Below are positions 57,981 to 64,000 of a DNA stretch of 64,000 bases, piece by piece (within the stretch, counting starts at the first letter, position 1; the number at the start of each line of letters is the position of its first letter). A program made the position numbers and the translations under genes. This stretch comes from Alteromonas profundi (GTDB taxonomy: Bacteria; Pseudomonadota; Gammaproteobacteria; Enterobacterales; Alteromonadaceae). A model generated the notes under the pieces. It was not told where the DNA came from. It saw only the letters and a program-made list of their open reading frames with translations, and made no database searches. Location: positions 105,609-169,608 of the forward strand of contig NZ_JAAAWN010000007.1 in the NCBI RefSeq assembly GCF_010500865.1, given 5' to 3'.

Positions 57981-58268
57981 TTACTCGCTTTGTGCCGTTA
58001 CCGGAGCGCGTTCTTCACGCTTTGCCATTGCTAGCAAGTTTTTGTGTAGCTCAATCTGAGTTTGCTCAGATAGCATAGTGGTAGACTGTTTTTTAACATC
58101 AATGTGGGCGTCATTAGCGGGAAGTACTTCCGCCATATTAACGCTGGTCATGGCCGTATTAATCAGTGATTGTAGATTGATCTTTTCCGGCTGTACGTTA
58201 GCATTTGCAGCTGCGCTGGCAAACGCCATAACAGAAACACTAGCAATAAGTAACTTTTTAGTTTTCAT
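57981..58268 (-). CDS. Small secreted protein of unknown function
   Basis: The 95-residue product has a clear Sec signal peptide (MKTKKLLIASVSVMAFASA, then AANA, cleavage near 23). The mature part of about 72 residues (NVQPEKINLQSLI... KREERAPVTAQSE) is polar and probably helical, with no Cys and no recognised domain. The 228-bp gap to the divergent GcvA-like gene holds a perfect 10-bp inverted repeat. I do not recognise the family. Confidence 0.7.
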   Translation of the reverse strand: MKTKKLLIASVSVMAFASAAANANVQPEKINLQSLINTAMTSVNMAEVLPANDAHIDVKKQSTTMLSEQTQIELHKNLLAMAKREERAPVTAQSE

Positions 58269-58305
58269 AATTCACACCTAATAAAATTTATTAAAAGTTT
58301 GTTTT

Positions 58306-58330
58306 AAATTGTTAAAATACTTAACAATTT
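58306..58330. promoter_or_regulatory. Perfect 10-bp inverted repeat between the secreted-protein and gcvA-like genes
   Basis: AAATTGTTAA (58306-58315) and TTAACAATTT (58321-58330) flank AATAC. It lies 38 bp before the minus-strand gene. LysR-type regulators often bind dyads in such divergent regions, but the site is over 160 bp from the LysR start, so the assignment is tentative. Confidence 0.4.
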
Positions 58331-58496
58331 GTCTTTGTAAAGTGCTGATATTTCGGCTTCTTTTCAAAGTTCGCGCAAATAATAGTCATTTTTTGTGCAA
58401 AAATAAAACGAGTAAAAGTATGGGTTATCATTAGAAAAAGTAATGCTTATTTCACCAAACGGTCATAGTTGGCTAAAAGGTTAACCAAGAATACAA

Positions 58497-59396
58497 ATGC
58501 ATCGACGTCTTCCTCCATTAAACGCGCTGAAAGCCTTTGAGGCTGCGGCTCGACACTTAAGCTTTACGAAAGCAGCAGATGAGCTATTTGTCACCCAGGC
58601 AGCAGTAAGTCATCAGATAAAAGCCCTTGAGGAATTTTTATCGATGAAATTATTTATACGGCGCAATCGCACGTTACTGCTAACCGAAGAAGGCCAGGCT
58701 TACTTTTTAGAGCTAAAGGACATTTTCAAGAACCTGCAAGAAGCTACTGAGCGGCTATTAGCGAAAGGCAGTAAAGGGGCGGTGACAGTGGCCATGCCCC
58801 CAAGTTTTGCCAGTCAGTGGTTAGTACCTAGAATTAATAAATTTAGTCAGGCTCACCCAGATATTGATGTACGGATTAAAGCGGTAGATTTTGATGAGGG
58901 TTTTTTAGCCGACGATGTAGATGTGGCCATTTATTATGGCAAGGGGCGTTGGAGTGGCCTTCAAGCCGATAAGCTGCATCGGGAATTTCTAACGCCCTTA
59001 TGCTCGCCCTTATTGTTCAATAGCCCTAAACCATTGGCGAAGCTCGCCGATTTACGTCATCACGTGTTATTACATGATCTCAGCCGTTCAGCGTGGAAAA
59101 ACTGGCTAAAGCAGGTGGGGGTATTAGGCGTTAATGTAAATCAAGGCCCTGTGTTCAGTCACTCAATGCTCGTGTTACAGGCGGCAGCGTTAGGTCAGGG
59201 GATTGCATTAGGAAACACTATTTTGGCCCGCCCAGAAATTGAAGCAGGACGATTGGTGATGCCTTTTGAAGAGAAAGTTGAAAGCCGAGATGCGTTTTAT
59301 TTGGTTTGTGAAGAGTCTCAAGCGGAACTGGGCAAAATTGCTGCCTTTCGAGAGTGGATTTTAGCCTTAGTAGAAGAAGAGCAAGAAGATGTTTGA
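58497..59396 (+). CDS. gcvA: LysR-family regulator, GcvA-like
   Basis: The 299-residue protein has an N-terminal winged helix (LPPLNALKAFEAAARHLSFT, KAADELFVTQAAVSHQIKALE, about 5-46) and the LysR substrate domain (about 92-295, VTVAMPPSFASQWLVPRI and DVDVAIYYGKGRWSGL). These segments match GcvA, activator of the glycine-cleavage operon. In E. coli gcvA is followed by ygdD and rlmM, as here with one gene inserted. No GcvB sRNA was seen upstream. ATG is at 58497. It overlaps the next gene by 8 nt. Confidence 0.9.
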   Translation: MHRRLPPLNALKAFEAAARHLSFTKAADELFVTQAAVSHQIKALEEFLSMKLFIRRNRTLLLTEEGQAYFLELKDIFKNLQEATERLLAKGSKGAVTVAMPPSFASQWLVPRINKFSQAHPDIDVRIKAVDFDEGFLADDVDVAIYYGKGRWSGLQADKLHREFLTPLCSPLLFNSPKPLAKLADLRHHVLLHDLSRSAWKNWLKQVGVLGVNVNQGPVFSHSMLVLQAAALGQGIALGNTILARPEIEAGRLVMPFEEKVESRDAFYLVCEESQAELGKIAAFREWILALVEEEQEDV

Positions 59397-60027
59397 TATA
59401 CAATTGCATGAGGCGGATAACCCCATCGCGCGTTTAATTTTAGCTCACGGTGCAGGCGCGGGTATGCAACATCCGTTTATGCAAACCATTGCCTCGAAAT
59501 TGAGCAAACAGGGGGTTGAAGTGGTGCTGTTTAATTTTCCCTATATGCAAGTGATGACGAAAACGGGCAAGCGCCGACCGCCAGCTAAAGCCGAAACCTT
59601 ACTGGGTGAGTATAAAGATATAGTGGCGCATATTTCGGCCAGTTACGCTGACCTTGCTACGTTTATAGGCGGTAAGTCGATGGGCGGGCGTATAGCCAGT
59701 ATGCTGGTAGACGAACTTGAAAATGTGCAAGGCGTGGTGGCACTAGGCTATCCTTTTCATCCCGCAGGTAAACCTGAGAAAACCCGTACGGCACACTTGC
59801 AAACAATTACTACGCCCATGTTAGTAGTGCAAGGCGAACGGGATGCCCTAGGAAGCCAGCACGAAGTTGAGCGCTATTCACTTTCTTCGCGCATTACGAC
59901 GTATTTTTTAGCGGATGGTGATCATAGTTTAAAACCCCGTAAGAAAAGTGGGTTTAGTGAAGCGCAGCACCTCACGCACGCGGCGAAATTGATAACCGAT
60001 TTTATAAAAGAACACACAGTGTCATGA
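59389..60027 (+). CDS. Alpha/beta hydrolase-like protein
   Basis: The 212-residue protein has the small dienelactone-type alpha/beta hydrolase fold: LILAHGAGAGMQHPFM (about 16-31, oxyanion hole region), nucleophile elbow GGKSMGGRIASM (about 92-103), and an Asp and His later (VVQGERDALG, about 145-154; DGDHSLKP, about 181-188). The family is found as YcjY/KANL3-like hydrolases of unknown substrate. It overlaps gcvA by 8 nt and the next gene by 4 nt, so it is in a four-gene operon. Confidence 0.85.
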   Translation: MFDIQLHEADNPIARLILAHGAGAGMQHPFMQTIASKLSKQGVEVVLFNFPYMQVMTKTGKRRPPAKAETLLGEYKDIVAHISASYADLATFIGGKSMGGRIASMLVDELENVQGVVALGYPFHPAGKPEKTRTAHLQTITTPMLVVQGERDALGSQHEVERYSLSSRITTYFLADGDHSLKPRKKSGFSEAQHLTHAAKLITDFIKEHTVS

Positions 60028-60452
60028 AAGAGAATGATTTGATAAATACACAGCGGTTAACTAAGCAAAGCTTAAATAAGCATTGGTTAGTTCTTGGTGC
60101 ACTATTAGCTGGCACCGCGGTAATACTTGGGGCCTTTGCAGCCCATGGCCTAAGCACAATTTTAACAGCGTCCCAGTTGACCACATTTGAAACCGCAGTA
60201 CGTTATCAGATGTATCATGGGTTAGCGTTGCTATTGCTGCCGACACTTAGTGATTACGTAGCGCCAAAGTGGCTTAAGCGCGTAGCTGTGTCATTTTGCT
60301 GTGGGTGTTTGTTGTTTAGCGCCAGCCTCTATCTATTGGTGCTTACTGGCGCGAAATGGTTTGGCCCTATAACGCCCCTTGGCGGGGTATTATTCATAGT
60401 AGGTTGGGCGCTACTTACCATAGGTTTACTCAAGGGGCGTTCACATGACTAG
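60024..60452 (+). CDS. ygdD: DUF423 membrane protein YgdD
   Basis: The 142-residue protein has four transmembrane helices and the family opening VLGALLAGTAVILGAFAAHGL (in part, about 23-42), then FETAVRYQMYHGLALLLL (about 55-72) and a GPITPLGGVLFIVGWALL C-terminal segment. Function is unknown. In E. coli ygdD also lies between gcvA and rlmM. It starts in a 4-nt overlap with the hydrolase gene and overlaps rlmM by 8 nt. Confidence 0.9.
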   Translation: MKENDLINTQRLTKQSLNKHWLVLGALLAGTAVILGAFAAHGLSTILTASQLTTFETAVRYQMYHGLALLLLPTLSDYVAPKWLKRVAVSFCCGCLLFSASLYLLVLTGAKWFGPITPLGGVLFIVGWALLTIGLLKGRSHD

Positions 60453-61536
60453 CATTTTGGCCTATTGCCGTCCCGGCTATGAAAGTGACACTGCCAACGA
60501 ACTGGCCACGTTATACGGCGAAAAAGAACTGTTTGGCTATCCTGTTTCTACGTCAAACAGTGGTTTTGTTCACTACAATTTGTTCGATGAAAATCAATTG
60601 AAGCACGCACTGACTTTGCGGGCAGTAAATGAAACCATTTTTCCTCGTCAGTTAATTGGTGTATTCGCCAAAATAGATACGTTGGGCAAAGATGATCGTG
60701 TGGGACAGGTCCTCGATGCCCTTAGCGAGGTAGAAAAGCCAAAAGCTGAGTTTGGCGTATTGGAGGTGGATTACCCTGACACTGAAGAGGGTAAAACACT
60801 CGCTAAATTTTGCCGTAAATTTACAGTGCCATTACGGGTAGCGCTTCGCCAAAAAGGATGGTTAACCGCTAAAGAAAATACGCAAAAGGCAAAGCTTCAT
60901 GTTTTCTTCCCGTCTTTTGAATCCTGTGTAGTGGGCTACAGTGAAAAGGGCTATGCATCGCCAGCGCATTTAGGCATTTGTCGATTGAAATTCCCCGCCG
61001 ACTCTCCTAGTCGTTCTACGCTTAAGCTAGAAGATGCACTGGTGAATATGCTGTCAGCCAAAGAGCAAAACAAGGTACTACGTAGCGGCGGGCGAGCAGT
61101 CGATTTAGGGGCGTGTCCGGGGGGCTGGACCTATCAATTGGTTAAGCGCGGTATGTATGTAGAAGCGATAGATAATGGTGCGGTAGCAGATAGCTTAATG
61201 CAAACCGGCTTGGTTGAACACCACGCCGCAGACGGCTTTAGTTATAAACCACAATTTGGTCGCGTAGATTTACTAGTGTGTGATATGATAGAGCAACCCG
61301 ATAGGGTAGCAAAGCTAATGGGCGACTGGCTGGTAAAACACTGGGCAACCCATGCAATATTTAATTTAAAGCTACCTATGAAGCGCCGATATGAAACCGT
61401 AACAGAGGCCATGTCGCTGCTGGTAAGCCGTTTAGATGCCCTTAACGATGCATTTACGGTAAAGGTGAGGCATCTCTACCACGACAGAGATGAAGTTACA
61501 GTAACAATTGTTCGCACTTCAGATGATGAGGTGTGA
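60445..61536 (+). CDS. rlmM: 23S rRNA 2'-O-ribose methyltransferase RlmM
   Basis: Methylates C2498 of 23S rRNA. The 363-residue product has an N-terminal THUMP-containing region (about 1-175) and a Rossmann FtsJ-like domain with the SAM motif VDLGACPGGWTYQL (about 222-235), VEAIDNGAVADSL and VDLLVCDMIEQP (about 272-283). Last gene of the gcvA-hydrolase-ygdD-rlmM transcript. Confidence 0.96.
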   Translation: MTSILAYCRPGYESDTANELATLYGEKELFGYPVSTSNSGFVHYNLFDENQLKHALTLRAVNETIFPRQLIGVFAKIDTLGKDDRVGQVLDALSEVEKPKAEFGVLEVDYPDTEEGKTLAKFCRKFTVPLRVALRQKGWLTAKENTQKAKLHVFFPSFESCVVGYSEKGYASPAHLGICRLKFPADSPSRSTLKLEDALVNMLSAKEQNKVLRSGGRAVDLGACPGGWTYQLVKRGMYVEAIDNGAVADSLMQTGLVEHHAADGFSYKPQFGRVDLLVCDMIEQPDRVAKLMGDWLVKHWATHAIFNLKLPMKRRYETVTEAMSLLVSRLDALNDAFTVKVRHLYHDRDEVTVTIVRTSDDEV

Positions 61537-61673
61537 TTTTGTTATTTTCAAAAAAAGTATCTTCACGTAGTAAGTTGCTGATACTTAAGAAAAAGAATTG
61601 ATGGTGGCTTGATTTTGTACAAACGATTTGTTTGTTTGTGCTAAAAAAGGTGTAAATTTGGTACAGAAATCCT

Positions 61674-61679
61674 TATAAT
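61674..61679 (+). promoter_or_regulatory. Perfect -10 element upstream of the second EF-G gene
   Basis: TATAAT at 61674-61679 lies 40 bp before the start. The best -35 at 17 bp spacing is a poor TGTAAA-like hexamer, so this may be an extended or activated promoter. Confidence 0.5.
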
Positions 61680-61719
61680 CCAGCCGTTTTTTTACTCTGA
61701 ACCAATTGAAAGTGAACTA

Positions 61720-63804
61720 ATGTCAGACTTATCTCATTACAGAAATATTGGTATTTTTGCCCACGTAGACGCGGGTAAAACGACCACAACAGAACGTATC
61801 TTGAAGCTTACTGGTAAAATCCATAAAACTGGTGAGGTTCACGATGGTGAATCAACAACTGATTTCATGGAACAAGAAGCTGAGCGTGGTATTACCATCC
61901 AGTCTGCAGCGGTAAGCTGTTTCTGGAAAGATCACCGTTTCAACGTTATCGACACTCCTGGACACGTTGACTTTACCGTTGAAGTATACCGTTCACTTAA
62001 AGTACTAGACGGTGGTATCGGTGTATTCTGTGGTTCTGGTGGTGTTGAACCACAATCAGAAACCAACTGGCGTTATGCTAACGAATCAGAAGTTGCACGT
62101 ATAATCTTCGTTAACAAGCTAGACCGTATGGGTGCTGATTTCTACCGTGTTACTGAGCAAGTACGTAAAGTACTTGGTGCGGTTCCACTAGTTATGACAC
62201 TACCAATTGGTATTGAAGATGACTTCGTAGGTGTTGTAGACGTACTTACTAAGAAAGCTTACGTTTGGGATGACACAGGTCTTCCTGAAAACTATGAAGT
62301 CCAAGATGTTCCTGCGGACATGGTAGACAAAGTTAATGAATACCATGAGCAACTTATCGAAACTGCTGTAGAGCAAGACGACGATCTAATGGAAGCTTAC
62401 ATGGAAGGTGAAGAACCTTCTATTGAAGATATCAAACGTTGTATCCGTAAAGGTACCCGTGATCTTTCGTTCTTCCCAACATACTGTGGTTCTGCATTCA
62501 AAAACAAAGGTGTTCAACTAGTACTTGACGCTGTTGTTGATTACTTGCCAGCGCCTACAGAAGTTGACCCTCAGCCACTTATGGATGAAGAAGGTAACGA
62601 AACTGGTGAGCACGCCATCGTATCTGCTGACGAAACGTTTAAAGCGTTAGCGTTTAAGATTATGGATGACCGTTTTGGTGCACTAACCTTCGTTCGTATT
62701 TACTCTGGTAAGCTGAACAAAGGCGACACCATCATGAACGCGTTCACAGGTAAGACTGAACGTGTTGGCCGTATGGTTGAGATGCAAGCTGACGAGCGTA
62801 TTGAACTTAACAGTGCGCAAGCGGGCGACATCATCGCTATCGTAGGTATGAAGAACGTTCAAACTGGTCATACTCTGTGTGATCCGAAGGACAAAGTAAC
62901 CCTAGAGCCAATGGTATTCCCAACGCCAGTAATCTCGATTGCTGTACAGCCTAAAGATAAAGGCGGTAACGAGAAGATGGGTATTGCTATCGGTAAAATG
63001 GTTGCAGAAGATCCATCGTTCCAGGTTGAAACTGACGAAGATTCTGGTGAAACCATCCTTAAAGGTATGGGTGAGCTTCACTTAGACATCAAAGTAGACA
63101 TCCTTAAGCGTACTTACGGTGTAGACCTTATCGTTGGTCAGCCTCAGGTTGCTTACCGTGAAACTATCACGCAAGAAGTTGAAGATAGCTACACGCATAA
63201 GAAACAATCTGGTGGTTCTGGTCAGTTTGGTAAGATTGATTACCGCATCAAGCCAGGTGAACAAGGTTCAGGCTTTACGTTCAAATCTACCGTTGTTGGT
63301 GGTAACGTACCTAAAGAATTCTGGCCTGCCGTTGAGAAAGGCTTTAAGTCAATGATGGACGAAGGTGTTCTAGCTGGCTTCCCAGTACTTGACGTTGAAG
63401 TAGAACTGTTTGACGGTGGCTTCCACGCAGTGGATTCATCAGCAATCGCGTTTGAAATTGCAGCGAAAGGCGCATTCCGTCAATCAATCCCGAAAGCGGG
63501 TGCACAACTTCTTGAGCCAATCATGAAAGTTGACGTATTCACGCCAGAAGATCACGTTGGTGACGTAATCGGTGACCTTAACCGTCGTCGTGGTATGCTA
63601 AGCGACCAAGAAGCTGGTTTAACAGGCGTTCGCATTAAAGCTGACGTTCCGTTATCAGAAATGTTCGGTTACATCGGTTCACTACGTACAATGACATCAG
63701 GTCGTGGTCAGTTCTCTATGGAGTTCAGCCACTACGCACCATGTCCACAAAACGTTGCTGATAAAGTAATTGAAGAAGCAAAAGCACGTAAAGCCGCTAA
63801 GTAA
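61720..63804 (+). CDS. Elongation factor G, stand-alone paralogue (EF-G2)
   Basis: Ribosomal translocase-type GTPase, 694 residues. G1 [15 protein letters not shown] (about 14-28), switch [10 protein letters not shown] (about 79-86), G4 [10 protein letters not shown], domains II-V ending [22 protein letters not shown] (in part). It is clearly related to EF-G but lacks several residues of the canonical str-operon enzyme and sits alone, so it is likely the second EF-G found in Vibrio, Shewanella and Alteromonas. Codon use is strongly optimised (CGT, GGT, GTT), implying high expression. Whether it does translocation, ribosome recycling or both is not evident. A strong terminator follows. Confidence 0.9.
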   Translation: MSDLSHYRNIGIFAHVDAGKTTTTERILKLTGKIHKTGEVHDGESTTDFMEQEAERGITIQSAAVSCFWKDHRFNVIDTPGHVDFTVEVYRSLKVLDGGIGVFCGSGGVEPQSETNWRYANESEVARIIFVNKLDRMGADFYRVTEQVRKVLGAVPLVMTLPIGIEDDFVGVVDVLTKKAYVWDDTGLPENYEVQDVPADMVDKVNEYHEQLIETAVEQDDDLMEAYMEGEEPSIEDIKRCIRKGTRDLSFFPTYCGSAFKNKGVQLVLDAVVDYLPAPTEVDPQPLMDEEGNETGEHAIVSADETFKALAFKIMDDRFGALTFVRIYSGKLNKGDTIMNAFTGKTERVGRMVEMQADERIELNSAQAGDIIAIVGMKNVQTGHTLCDPKDKVTLEPMVFPTPVISIAVQPKDKGGNEKMGIAIGKMVAEDPSFQVETDEDSGETILKGMGELHLDIKVDILKRTYGVDLIVGQPQVAYRETITQEVEDSYTHKKQSGGSGQFGKIDYRIKPGEQGSGFTFKSTVVGGNVPKEFWPAVEKGFKSMMDEGVLAGFPVLDVEVELFDGGFHAVDSSAIAFEIAAKGAFRQSIPKAGAQLLEPIMKVDVFTPEDHVGDVIGDLNRRRGMLSDQEAGLTGVRIKADVPLSEMFGYIGSLRTMTSGRGQFSMEFSHYAPCPQNVADKVIEEAKARKAAK

Positions 63805-63854
63805 TTAGCCTTTACCGTTGAGTGAGTTTATCTCGCTCATTGCTTAAGTATTGT

Positions 63855-63882
63855 AAAAGCCGGTCGAACGACCGGCTTTTTT
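63855..63882 (+). terminator. Rho-independent terminator after the EF-G2 gene
   Basis: AAGCCGGTC (63857-63865) pairs with GACCGGCTT (63870-63878) around GAAC, followed by a T-run to 63882. Confidence 0.92.
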
Positions 63883-64000
63883 GTTTGCCCAGCGAAGCTG
63901 GCAATCCCGTCAGGTTGGAAGAAACCTGAATCACCCTGACTGAGGGGAAGACAATCCGAATGGCAAGGGCGTTGTTGGCTAACGGCAGGGTCTGAAGGAA
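63883..64000 (+). mobile_element. Possible 5' end of a group II intron (cut by window edge)
   Basis: Directly after the terminator T-run comes GTTTGCCCAGCGAAGCTGGC, followed by G+A-rich structured sequence ending GGTCTGAAGGAA. Group II introns begin GTGYG and many bacterial ones carry CTGAAGGAA-type sequence in domain I; insertion right after terminators is typical of class C introns. The reverse-transcriptase gene, if any, lies outside the window, so the call is tentative. Confidence 0.45.

Noticed and set aside
58269..58496. GcvB small RNA divergent to gcvA
   Set aside because: No GcvB-like G/U-rich seed or terminator was visible; the space is occupied by the leader of the small secreted protein gene.

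Overview
The window looks like a chromosomal segment of a marine gammaproteobacterium of the order Alteromonadales, probably Alteromonas or a close relative. This rests on the protein sequences, a moderate GC content, and gene orders shared with E. coli, Vibrio and Shewanella: grpE/dnaK/dnaJ, carAB-greA, ackA-pta, miaB-ybeZ-ybeY next to ubiF, ychF-pth-rplY-prs-ispE-lolB with divergent hemA-prfA-prmC-kdsA, and gcvA-ygdD-rlmM. No prophage, CRISPR array or intact insertion sequence was seen. Most of the window is core housekeeping DNA.

Layout. 1-4.5 kb: the start of a sensor kinase (cut by the window edge), then the Hsp70 chaperone genes grpE, dnaK and dnaJ; grpE and dnaK each have a sigma32-like promoter. 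4.6-8.1 kb: cytochrome c', a PrpE-type acyl-CoA synthetase and a convergent b561-type cytochrome. 8.3-14.5 kb: dapB, carA, carB, greA, with a leader hairpin before the UUG-started carA. 14.6-20.1 kb: a Nudix hydrolase, a DUF3224 protein, an IbpA-type small heat-shock protein with a sigma32 promoter and a ROSE-like 5' leader, and ackA-pta. 20.2-32.9 kb: the miaB-ybeZ-ybeY...corC-lnt cluster on the minus strand, split by an exopolysaccharide pair (a WcaJ-type sugar-phosphate transferase and a UDP-glucuronate-type epimerase), then divergent ubiF.

33-41.7 kb is the accessory part: a TetR regulator with twin operators facing an AhpD-like gene, a TonB-dependent receptor, a thioesterase, a flavin reductase, a roughly 490-bp array of nineteen 26-bp direct repeats, a double-cupin protein and an AGCS symporter. 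42-42.9 kb: eight tRNA genes in two tandem Met-Leu-Gln blocks behind one strong promoter. 43-48.7 kb: a secreted cyclophilin, a PEP-CTERM-like surface protein, ychF-pth-rplY and two small lipoproteins. 49-58 kb: prs, an operon-embedded tRNA-Gln, ispE and lolB, divergent from hemA-prfA-prmC, an HD-GYP response regulator, sirB2 and kdsA. 58-64 kb: a small secreted protein, a GcvA-like regulator with an alpha/beta hydrolase, ygdD and rlmM, and a stand-alone second EF-G. The window ends in sequence resembling the 5' end of a group II intron, placed directly after the EF-G terminator.

The best candidates for something new are the 26-bp repeat array, the terminator-associated intron-like end, the transcribed leaders in front of carA and the TonB receptor, the apparent CTG start of lnt, and the c-di-GMP-type regulator inside the hemA-kdsA cluster. 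All calls come from reading the sequence; no database search was run.
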